51,019 bases of DNA from contig NZ_JAFIDJ010000002.1 of the NCBI RefSeq assembly GCF_017051705.1, positions 1,134,035 to 1,185,053 on the forward strand, given 5' to 3'. Positions 37,877-45,376 of the stretch are shown piece after piece (positions within the stretch are counted from its first letter, which is position 1; the number at the start of each line of letters is the position of its first letter). A model generated the notes under the pieces. It did not search any database, was not told where the DNA came from, and saw only the letters and a list, made by a program, of their open reading frames with translations. Both the position numbers and the translations under genes were made by a program. Source of the DNA: Algoriphagus lutimaris. GTDB lineage: Bacteria > Bacteroidota > Bacteroidia > Cytophagales > Cyclobacteriaceae.

Positions 37877-38792
37877 GGAGTTTGATACCCGTTCTTTCGA
37901 TGAAACCGAGATTTCCTTGAATGCCACCAGTATGAATTATTAAGATGGAGGAGCCTTTTGGAAAGTAATTGTTTTGGATTAAATCCCAGTTAGCAAAAGC
38001 GGTCTTCCCTGTATAAATTGGATCCAAGACTATACCAAATTCCTGATAAAACATCCAAATAAAATCGATTAACCCGGGCTTGTATTTCGCATATCCCCCA
38101 AAATGGTATCGGTCAAAAATTGTAAAAGAACCTTTTGGTTCGATTTTATAAAATTTAAGTAAATTCTGAATTTCTTGATGGATAAAAGTTCCTTTGAGCG
38201 AAGAGATTCCTATTAGGGATTGTTGCTTCTTGACCGTTTCAGCCAAGCCGGCTATAGTACCTCCCGTTCCAATGGCAGAAACTATATGAGTGAAGGTTTC
38301 ATCTTCTGGTGTTAGGATTTCTTGAGTTCCTTTTATAGCAAGTTGATTTGTCCCTCCTTCTGGAACCAAATAAAAATCTCCAAACTGACGTTTCAGATCT
38401 GTTTGAAATTGCTCCTCAGTTTTTTTTCTATACTCTTCTCTCGAAACATAATGAAGATTCATTCCAAGAGATTGGGCCAATTCGAGCGTAGGGTTTAAAG
38501 GTTGAATATTTTCTCCTCTGATGACTCCAATAGCTACGAGCCCGGCTTTTTGTGCAGCAAATGCAGTAGCTGCAATATGATTTGAATAGGCACCACCAAA
38601 TGTGAGTAGGGTTTGATGATGCTTGGATAGCGCTTCTTTTATATTATATTTTAATTTAAAATATTTGTTTCCAGATACTTGGGGATGAATCAAGTCTAAT
38701 CTTTTGATGGAAAGCGTGACTCCTTTTTCCCGTAAAAGGGTGTGGTTTAGAGTCTGGTTCACAACATCGTTTGGAGTTAGCATTGGCTTCAT
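37860..38792 (-). CDS. PLP-dependent D-cysteine desulfhydrase / ACC deaminase family
   Basis: 310 residues, fold type II PLP enzyme. HPQVSGNKYFKLKYN carries the likely PLP lysine (Lys43), TFGGAYSNHIAATAFAA is the cofactor/substrate loop, and VSAIGTGGTIAGL binds the phosphate. The family includes D-cysteine desulfhydrase (DcyD) and 1-aminocyclopropane-1-carboxylate deaminase. The sequence alone does not decide, and in Bacteroidota both names are used for these proteins. No neighbouring gene in a linked pathway. The gene is convergent with the AlbA_2 gene (17 bp overlap) and divergent from the pseudouridine synthase gene. Confidence 0.87.
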   Translation of the reverse strand: MKPMLTPNDVVNQTLNHTLLREKGVTLSIKRLDLIHPQVSGNKYFKLKYNIKEALSKHHQTLLTFGGAYSNHIAATAFAAQKAGLVAIGVIRGENIQPLNPTLELAQSLGMNLHYVSREEYRKKTEEQFQTDLKRQFGDFYLVPEGGTNQLAIKGTQEILTPEDETFTHIVSAIGTGGTIAGLAETVKKQQSLIGISSLKGTFIHQEIQNLLKFYKIEPKGSFTIFDRYHFGGYAKYKPGLIDFIWMFYQEFGIVLDPIYTGKTAFANWDLIQNNYFPKGSSILIIHTGGIQGNLGFIERTGIKLPTLSK

Positions 38793-38839
38793 TTTAGAGA
38801 TATTGACAAAGTTAAGCTTGATCCTCCTATTTTTGCAGT

Positions 38840-39874
38840 ATGAATATAAATCCTGAAGACGACTTCGAAGACGAGGAGGTTGAATTGTTTGAGCATTATC
38901 GGATTATTATTGACAAGGGGCAGACCCTCACTAGGATAGATAAATTCCTAAGCGATAAGATAGCTAATGCTACAAGAAATAAAGTTCAACAAGCCATCGA
39001 TGCAGGCTCCATATTAGTCAATGGAAGTCCAACTAAGGCCAATTATAAAGTAAAGCCTTTGGATGATATTCGTGTCATGTTGGAGAAGCCTCCTAAGGAA
39101 ACAGAAGTATATTCTGAAAACATTCCTTTGGACATAATATATGAGGACCCTTATTTATTGTTGGTAAATAAGCCTCCTGGGATGGTGGTGCATCCTGCGC
39201 ATGGGAATTGGTCTGGAACCTTGGTGAATGGGCTTGTTTACTATTTTGAGAATCTTCCCGAGATGAAAGGTAATACGGGTAGACCTGGGTTGGTTCATAG
39301 GATTGACAAAGATACTTCTGGCCTTTTGGTAATAGCCAAAACAGAAGAGGCAATGACTAACCTTGCCAGCCAGTTTTTTCATCACACGATTGATAGAACA
39401 TACATTGCCTTGGTTTGGGGCGAGCCGAATGAAGATGAAGGTACGATTACGGGGAATGTAGGAAGAAGTGCAAAAAATAGGAAGGTGATGGATGTGTTCC
39501 CTGAGGGAGAGCAAGGAAAACATGCAGTAACGCATTGGAAGGTTTTGAAGCGCTTACGATACGTCACATTAATCCAATGTAATTTAGAGACGGGACGGAC
39601 ACATCAGATTAGAGCACATATGAAATATCTAGGACATCCATTGTTCAATGATGCTATGTATGGAGGAGATAAAATCCGAAAGGGTACTCAATTTTCTAAA
39701 TACAAGACCTTTGTCCAAAACTGTTTTGACTTAATGCCAAGACAAGCGCTTCATGCTCAATCTCTGGGTTTTATACATCCCATTACAAAGGAAAAGCTCC
39801 ATTTTGAGGTTCCCCTTCCTCCAGATTTTCAATCTGTTTTAGAGAAGTGGGAGTCATATGTAAATTTTGAGTGA
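38840..39874 (+). CDS. rluD: RluA/RluD-family 23S rRNA pseudouridine synthase
   Basis: 344 residues. An S4 RNA-binding domain (about 30-90) has TRIDKFLSDKIANATRNKVQQAI and VNGSPTKANYKVKPLDDI. The catalytic domain has VNKPPGMVVHPAHGN, then HRIDKDTSGLLVIAKT with the catalytic Asp (~155), and ETGRTHQIRAHMKYLGHPL. RluD converts three uridines in helix 69 of 23S rRNA. The S4 plus HRIDKDTSG arrangement suits RluD better than RluA or RluC, though the exact target is inferred. It is followed by the AT-rich spacer with the tRNA-like genes. Confidence 0.9.
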   Translation: MNINPEDDFEDEEVELFEHYRIIIDKGQTLTRIDKFLSDKIANATRNKVQQAIDAGSILVNGSPTKANYKVKPLDDIRVMLEKPPKETEVYSENIPLDIIYEDPYLLLVNKPPGMVVHPAHGNWSGTLVNGLVYYFENLPEMKGNTGRPGLVHRIDKDTSGLLVIAKTEEAMTNLASQFFHHTIDRTYIALVWGEPNEDEGTITGNVGRSAKNRKVMDVFPEGEQGKHAVTHWKVLKRLRYVTLIQCNLETGRTHQIRAHMKYLGHPLFNDAMYGGDKIRKGTQFSKYKTFVQNCFDLMPRQALHAQSLGFIHPITKEKLHFEVPLPPDFQSVLEKWESYVNFE

Positions 39875-40084
39875 TAGAAACTGATTTAAAATTCAAAAAA
39901 TGCTTTAAAATATTGCTAAAACGACAAAAAAATCAGCGTTTTTAACTAAAAATGATAATTCCACTGATAAAGATTGAAAAATCGTTAAAATTATACCTTG
40001 ATTCGCCTAATTAATTTACGAAATTATATTTTTTAATTCACATTATTAAAAATACTGTAAAAATTTGCTTTATTTTTTATATAA

Positions 40085-40117
40085 TTTGCAAAAATAAGTT
40101 GAATGTGCCTATATTTG
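40085..40117 (+). promoter_or_regulatory. Bacteroidota-type promoter of tRNA-like gene 1
   Basis: TTTG (40085-40088), 21 bp spacer, TATATTTG (40110-40117), which fits the -33 TTTG and -7 TAnnTTTG elements of the Bacteroidota housekeeping sigma factor. Transcription would begin near 40124, about 33 nt before the tRNA body. Confidence 0.6.
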
Positions 40118-40156
40118 ATTCATCAACAGAGATAAAAGATCTCTAGCGACACATAC

Positions 40157-40281
40157 TGTAGGATGTTGAAATTGGCAGACAAGCCCTCCTGTCTCGGGGG
40201 TGGAGGTCATGGGATAAAGCATTTAGCGAGCTCGTAAATTTGCCTAACTACTCCGTGGAGGTTCGAATCCTTCTCCTACAG
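40157..40281 (+). tRNA. tRNA-like gene 1, class II body with GUC anticodon and 56-nt variable region
   Basis: The cloverleaf is complete. The acceptor TGTAGGA/TCCTACA pairs in 7 of 7. The D stem is TTG/CAA with an 11-nt Leu-type loop (AAATTGGCAGA). The anticodon stem is CCCTC/GGGGG with one G-U. The anticodon loop CTGTCTC gives GTC at 40191-40193, the Asp anticodon, with U at position 37. The T arm is GGAGG-TTCGAAT-CCTTC. The discriminator is G (40281), followed by CA, with no encoded CCA. The variable region 40201-40256 is 56 nt, against about 10-24 in class II tRNAs. It has a closing stem GGAG/CTCC (40202-40205 with 40251-40254) and an inner hairpin. In the inner hairpin GC pairs with GC, and ATTTA/TAAAT closes a 9-nt loop with a UU bulge. 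Leu-type D arm, Asp-type anticodon and G73 make its charging uncertain. Promoter and terminator flank it. Confidence 0.82.
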
Positions 40282-40312
40282 CAGGTTATTTTGGGTTTAT
40301 TGTTAATTGACT

Positions 40313-40345
40313 AAAACCATGAAATTTTGTTTCATGGTTTTTTTT
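40313..40345 (+). terminator. Intrinsic terminator after tRNA-like gene 1
   Basis: AAAACCATGAAA-TTTTG-TTTCATGGTTTT hairpin merging into a T run, about 30 bp after the tRNA body. Confidence 0.88.
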
Positions 40346-40732
40346 ATGTCTATACTTTTTTTGGCATAGATTATCTTTTGTAATTAGATGTTTATACAAT
40401 AGAATGAATTGGGGATTGAACCACTCGGAGAACATTGTCAAATTCATAAAATTTCATTCGAAAAAAACTTAAAAATTTTTGATATGGTAATAAAAATGAC
40501 ATAAAAATTAAATTAATGTAAAAAATAAAATAAAATATTATCAAAATTTTAATAAACCAATGGTATTTCTAATTTTGGGCAGTCAATTAAAAGAATTGAA
40601 CAACAAAAACCCAAAAGTCTCATTAAGCATGATTGGATATTTTTTCACTTTTGCTTCATACCAGCTTGGGTCCTAATACATACAGCCGATATACCTATCT
40701 GTTCTCAAACCTATTAATACCTATTAATTTAT
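40346..40732. other. AT-rich spacer between the two tRNA-like genes
   Basis: 387 bp, very AT-rich, no ORF of substance and no coding signal in any frame. I found no clear TAnnTTTG promoter for tRNA-like gene 2. CACTTTTG at 40646-40653 is the nearest, with a wrong first base. Nothing else supported. Confidence 0.6.
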
Positions 40733-40855
40733 TGTAGGATGTTGAAATTGGCAGACAAGCCCTCCTGTCTCGGGGGTGGGGAATCCAGAATAAAGCGTAA
40801 TTCAACCGGACTATTGCCTAACTGCCTCGTGGAGGTTCGAATCCTTCTCCTACAG
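40733..40855 (+). tRNA. tRNA-like gene 2, same body as gene 1 with a different 54-nt variable region
   Basis: Acceptor, D arm, anticodon arm and T arm are identical base for base to gene 1; the first 47 and last 29 bases of the aligned unit (including a trailing GCA) match fully. The anticodon GTC is at 40767-40769. The variable region 40777-40830 is 54 nt. Its closing stem GGGG/CCTC (40778-40781 with 40825-40828) replaces an A-U pair of gene 1 by G-C and a G-C by G-U, so pairing is kept. The blocks ATAAAGC (40791-40796 region) and TTGCCTAACT (40814-40823) are shared with gene 1, but the part between them is unrelated. GC/GC plus GTA/TAT can form a small hairpin there. Flanks are unrelated to gene 1. 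It has its own terminator. Confidence 0.82.
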
Positions 40856-40858
40856 CAA

Positions 40859-40886
40859 TAAAAGCAACACATTGTGTTGCTTTTTT
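40859..40886 (+). terminator. Intrinsic terminator after tRNA-like gene 2
   Basis: AAAGCAACAC-ATT-GTGTTGCTTT hairpin with a T run, starting 3 bp after the tRNA body. Confidence 0.88.
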
Positions 40887-40956
40887 CGTTTCAGCGAAAA
40901 AGAATACATGGTAAAATATCATTCATAATGGCTATTTTAGGTCAAAATTACCTTTA

Positions 40957-43900
40957 ATGTCAGAAAAAGTACATCATACTAAATCAGCTCATCCATTTAG
41001 GAAAAAATTACTGAAATGGGTAATGATTGCTTTTTTAGGACTACTATTTTTAGAATTTATTTTCTATTTCGGTTCTAATTTGTTGCTGTCTAATTGGGCA
41101 AGAAACAAAATTAACGAATCAACTGATGATGTTTATCAGATTGAATTCAACCGAATTAATTTTTCTCTTATTCGAAGGGGCGTTTTTTTGGATGGAATAA
41201 TTATGAAGCCTGTTGAGGGTGTAGTTGCCAAACCAGGGCAGACATTATTTGCTTTTACACTGGATGAATTGGCATTTAAAGGGCTCTGGTATAGTTTTTC
41301 AGAAAATATATTTTACATAGGCAAATTGGAGTTTGACAATCCTAATATTAGTATGGATTTACCAGAGGATAGGTCTGGAAATTTGCAACAAGTGGATTCT
41401 GCAAAAATTGATAAAGAATCTCCAGTCAATGAACTGGAGGAGGAAGTGAAAAAGAGTATTGAAAATATGAAATTGAATGCGTTGGTAGTCCGAACATTGG
41501 AAATCAACCATGCTGATTTGTTTTTTCTAAATTTTTTAAGTCAAAGTTCCTTAGAAGCAAACAATACCAAATTACTTGTCAGGGACATTAATTTGACTAC
41601 ACAAGAGGAGTGGGAAACTCCTTTTAATGCAAGGGGGTTTGAATTTGATTTAGAAAATGTACTATTTCCTTTACCTGATGATGTTCATAAGATTACTGCA
41701 GATAAGGTCTTTATCAGTTCTTTGACCAATCAGGTTGACCTTCGGAATTTTGAATTGTCTGGGGATAAAAATAAGGAAAGCAAGGCCTACTACTCTGCAA
41801 AACTGAATGCGTTGCGGATAGGAAATGTAGATTTAAATCAAGCGTTCATGACCTCAAGACTTTTAATAGACGAAATTGTCATGGAGGATCCTCTTTTTAA
41901 AGTAGAGAGGGTATTTAAAGCAGATAAAGACAGTACTTCTACGGGTGATTTGAATGAGCTGATTGATGGGGTATTAGAATCAATTTATGTAAAGGAGCTT
42001 TCTATCAATGATGGCAAGTTCGTTACCTCCAATGCGATTGACACCTTAAAAAATAGAATTGACATTGAAGGTTTGGACTTTAAAATGATTGAATTCTATT
42101 TAGGAAATGATGAATCAAAAAAGCAAAACCAATTTTTTTATGGAGAAGATGCATCCATGGAAATCAGAGATGCAAGCTTGTATTTGTCAGATGAAGTTCA
42201 TTTGATCAGGGGTGAAAAAATTAGTGTTTCTTCATTCAAGGATGAAATAGAGATTGATAATGTCAGTTTTCAGCCAAGGGAAGGGGCTCTTCAGGAAAAA
42301 GACCCAGACCAAATCATACGAATTTTTCTGCCTAAAGTAGCCTTGACCAAAGCAAACCTGAAATTATTATATAATGAAAGGAAGTTTGAAATGGATGAAT
42401 TGATGCTCAATTCTCCTCAAGTGGAATTCGTAGAACTTCGGAAAAAGAAAAACCAACCCTCCCAAAACGTTACTATAAAGGATTTATTGGAAGGGTACCT
42501 TACTGATGTGAAAATAGGAAAGCTTGATTTAAATGATGGGGAGGTTCAATTTAAAAATGAAGCTGGAGAAAGAACTAATGATATTGGGTTTGAAAGGTTT
42601 AGTCTAGAATTAGATGAGGTGTTTTTTCAACCTAATTCTACCAAATCAATCAGTGAATTCCTATTTGCAAAAGATGTGGTCCTTAGTTTGGAGAAATATC
42701 GTTTAAAACTTCGGGATAATCTTCATGAGTTTAAAGCTGATCATGTGACCATTGATTCAAAAGACTCTCTTTTGTCTATCAATGGCTTAAGTATTAGTCC
42801 TGAAAACCCGAATCAAGTCCAGCAAGTATTGGACGACTATGGCAAAAGCGTGATTCTTGATATTCGAATTCCTGAGTTTAGGGCTGAAGGTTTTAATATG
42901 AGAGCTGCATTCGAGGAGGAAAAGTTAATAATTCAACAAATTTTGATTCCTGAACCTGAACTGTTCATGTCCAGGTTTAGAAAAAAGCGGAGCTCAAATT
43001 CATCAGCCTCTTTAGAGTCCAGCGTTGAAATCAAGAACTTACTCACTTCATATTTTAATGTAATAGAAATTGATTCTCTGAGCTTTTCAGAAGGAATAAT
43101 AAAATATGAGAATTTCTCTGGTCCTAAGGATATTGCTTTTCAGGAGGACAATTTATCCTTAAAACTGAAAGGATTTTATGTGGATAATACTGGATATGAA
43201 AGAGAAGGCGATAGAACTTTTTTCTCTGAAGAAATCGATCTTAGGTTAAAAAATTATGCTTTTGATCTTGCCGGAGGAAATTATCGAGCCACCACCAATA
43301 ATTTAAGTTTCAACTCAATTGACCAATCAATCATTATTGATAGTTTAAAGCTGGTCCCCGGTCCGGACTTGGAAAATAAGCTTGCTCTTTCTTTAGACTT
43401 GCCTCAAGTGACATTCAATGGGGTGGATATTGAATCATTCCTTTTTGAAAATGTTCTTGATCTGAATAAATTAAAGGTGATGGGAGGGAGAATCAATATT
43501 GAAATTGATAAAGATTATGAACAGCAAGAGAAAGAGGAAAATGAGCAGAAAAAATCTCTACCAAAATCGATTGAATTGATTAAAATCGATTCAATTGAAG
43601 CAGTAAATTCCACATTGGGAATCAATTTTCGTTCTGGAACCAATGAAGCTCAGTCCATTCAAACAAATTTTGATCTAGGTATTCTTGGATTCAATTTTGA
43701 TTCTACAGCGAATACCAAAGAAGATTTATCTGGCCTTTTTTCCGAAATAAACTTATCACTTCAGGATTTTTCTTTTGCGCTACCAGATAGTATTCATACG
43801 ATCCAGTTTTCTAGTGTCAACGTGGATAATTCAGTAGATGCAACTATTTTTTCCAATTTTCAAGTAATTCCAAAGAGTACAACGATTGGTCCTGGATCCC

Positions 43901-45309
43901 CCATTGTTTCTGCAAGAATTGAACGTCTATCTCTTCAAAATAATACCTTAAAAGAAATCCAGGAGACCGGGATTTTTGACATGACTAAACTATCATTGGT
44001 AAATCCAGTAATTGACATTTACTTGGATTCTGCAGAAAAAGTAGTAAAGCCTAAACCTGCTAAACCAAAAAATAAAGAGGGGTTAATTCAAACAGTTCTT
44101 TTGCAGGATATTCTTGTTCAAAATGGCAAATTTACGCTATACAACAAGGAAATAGGTCCCATTGAACACTTGGCTTTTGATGGAGTAAATGTAGAATTAG
44201 CGGAACTGAACTTTAATTTGATAGGAAAGGATCAAAAGATAAATCCACAGTTTCTACTAGAAAAAGACCATAGTTTATCGTTGACAAACTACGTGTATTA
44301 TAGTTCCGATAGTCTCAATAGAATTGACATCGGAAAGCTTAGTTTGCTGGATGATGATCTAATAGTGGAGGATATCAAAATGGGGCCGACTATTGGGAGG
44401 TATAATTATTTAAACCAACAAGGTTTCCAATCTGATGCGATCGATGCAGAAGTAAAGAAGGTCACCTTATTGAATATTGATTTTAACGAGTATTTTCTGA
44501 ATAGCAAATTAAAAGCCCAAGGTTTAATTTTGGATAGCTTGAGCTTAGATGTGTTTAGAGATAAGCGTTTGCCCTTAAAGGAAGGTGTCTACAAACCTAT
44601 GCCGCAAGCTTTGATGAGAAATTCACCCATTGATTTGGAGGTTGATTCAGTGAAAGTGAACGGTGGTCTAATTAGGTATGAAGAGTTTGGCCCCAAGTCC
44701 ATGCTACCTGGGATGATTTCTTTTAATCAAGTTGATGCAAAATTGGCCCCTTTTATTTTAAGGAGGAGTGAGCAGGATTATCCGGTTAAGAATACGAAAT
44801 TACATGTTACCAGCAAATTGATGGGGCAAGGGGATGTTCAGTTAGATGCAACATTATTTTATGAAGATCCCTATCCAATGGAAGTAGATATCTCATTGGG
44901 AGAATTAGATTTGACGACTTTAAATAATATGCTTACAAGAGGAGTATTTGTCAGGGTATTATATGGTAGAGTCACAGATGGGAAATGGAATTTTAAGGTA
45001 AATGACGATGTGGCAAGAGGGAAGATGAATTTTCATTATGAGGATTTGAAGGTTGAATTTTTGGATAGTTTGACCTTGGAGCGTGGCACAGGGAAGCTCA
45101 ACTTAATGACCTTTATTGCAAACACGATAACCAAGAATTCTAATCCTCGAAAATTTTTCAATAAACGAGTGACGGCCACAATTTATAATGAGCGGGATAA
45201 ATCCAAATTCATTTTTGGAGGATGGTGGAGAGCCACATTTAGTGGACTAAAAGGAAGTCTAGGTTTGGGGCAGGCAAAGGAGCCAAAGCGAAGGGAAGAA
45301 GAAGAGTAA
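40957..45309 (+). CDS. Giant AsmA-like repeat protein with one N-terminal TM
   Basis: 1450 residues. A short basic N-terminus and one TM (about 20-43) are followed by a long all-beta periplasmic part. AsmA-type features are the NKINESTDDVYQIEFNRINF opening (compare DUF748/AsmA proteins) and the C-terminal GQGDVQLDATLFYEDPYPMEVDISLGELDLTTLNNMLTRGVFVRVLYG stretch, given here in outline only. A unit of the form 'V..L.L.DG...F.NE......I.F..........' recurs at least five times, for example SINDGKFVTSNA, DLNDGEVQFKNEAG, SFSEGIIKYENFSG, LVQNGKFTLYNKEIG and KVNGGLIRYEEFG. AsmA-family proteins are thought to bridge the periplasm and help carry lipids to the outer membrane; applying that here is an inference. 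Stands alone, with a terminator after it. Confidence 0.75.
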   Translation: MSEKVHHTKSAHPFRKKLLKWVMIAFLGLLFLEFIFYFGSNLLLSNWARNKINESTDDVYQIEFNRINFSLIRRGVFLDGIIMKPVEGVVAKPGQTLFAFTLDELAFKGLWYSFSENIFYIGKLEFDNPNISMDLPEDRSGNLQQVDSAKIDKESPVNELEEEVKKSIENMKLNALVVRTLEINHADLFFLNFLSQSSLEANNTKLLVRDINLTTQEEWETPFNARGFEFDLENVLFPLPDDVHKITADKVFISSLTNQVDLRNFELSGDKNKESKAYYSAKLNALRIGNVDLNQAFMTSRLLIDEIVMEDPLFKVERVFKADKDSTSTGDLNELIDGVLESIYVKELSINDGKFVTSNAIDTLKNRIDIEGLDFKMIEFYLGNDESKKQNQFFYGEDASMEIRDASLYLSDEVHLIRGEKISVSSFKDEIEIDNVSFQPREGALQEKDPDQIIRIFLPKVALTKANLKLLYNERKFEMDELMLNSPQVEFVELRKKKNQPSQNVTIKDLLEGYLTDVKIGKLDLNDGEVQFKNEAGERTNDIGFERFSLELDEVFFQPNSTKSISEFLFAKDVVLSLEKYRLKLRDNLHEFKADHVTIDSKDSLLSINGLSISPENPNQVQQVLDDYGKSVILDIRIPEFRAEGFNMRAAFEEEKLIIQQILIPEPELFMSRFRKKRSSNSSASLESSVEIKNLLTSYFNVIEIDSLSFSEGIIKYENFSGPKDIAFQEDNLSLKLKGFYVDNTGYEREGDRTFFSEEIDLRLKNYAFDLAGGNYRATTNNLSFNSIDQSIIIDSLKLVPGPDLENKLALSLDLPQVTFNGVDIESFLFENVLDLNKLKVMGGRINIEIDKDYEQQEKEENEQKKSLPKSIELIKIDSIEAVNSTLGINFRSGTNEAQSIQTNFDLGILGFNFDSTANTKEDLSGLFSEINLSLQDFSFALPDSIHTIQFSSVNVDNSVDATIFSNFQVIPKSTTIGPGSPIVSARIERLSLQNNTLKEIQETGIFDMTKLSLVNPVIDIYLDSAEKVVKPKPAKPKNKEGLIQTVLLQDILVQNGKFTLYNKEIGPIEHLAFDGVNVELAELNFNLIGKDQKINPQFLLEKDHSLSLTNYVYYSSDSLNRIDIGKLSLLDDDLIVEDIKMGPTIGRYNYLNQQGFQSDAIDAEVKKVTLLNIDFNEYFLNSKLKAQGLILDSLSLDVFRDKRLPLKEGVYKPMPQALMRNSPIDLEVDSVKVNGGLIRYEEFGPKSMLPGMISFNQVDAKLAPFILRRSEQDYPVKNTKLHVTSKLMGQGDVQLDATLFYEDPYPMEVDISLGELDLTTLNNMLTRGVFVRVLYGRVTDGKWNFKVNDDVARGKMNFHYEDLKVEFLDSLTLERGTGKLNLMTFIANTITKNSNPRKFFNKRVTATIYNERDKSKFIFGGWWRATFSGLKGSLGLGQAKEPKRREEEE

Positions 45310-45325
45310 AATCTGCGTTCGAGTC

Positions 45326-45369
45326 AAAAAAATCCCCCTTTGATCAAGTAGATCAAAGGGGGATTTTTT
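45326..45369. terminator. Bidirectional intrinsic terminator
   Basis: A long stem AATCCCCCTTTGATC / GATCAAAGGGGGATT with an AAGTA loop, flanked by A and T runs. It separates the convergent AsmA-like and giant repeat genes. Confidence 0.93.
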
Positions 45370-45376
45370 AAAGGGA

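Noticed and set aside
40201-40256. Group I intron or other intron in the tRNA
   Set aside because: The insert is in the variable region, not the anticodon loop, is far too short for a group I intron, and is closed by its own stem.
40400-40435. GGATTGAACC on the plus strand, resembling the T arm of a tRNA on the minus strand
   Set aside because: The T stem does not pair over five bases and no acceptor, D or anticodon arm could be placed around it.
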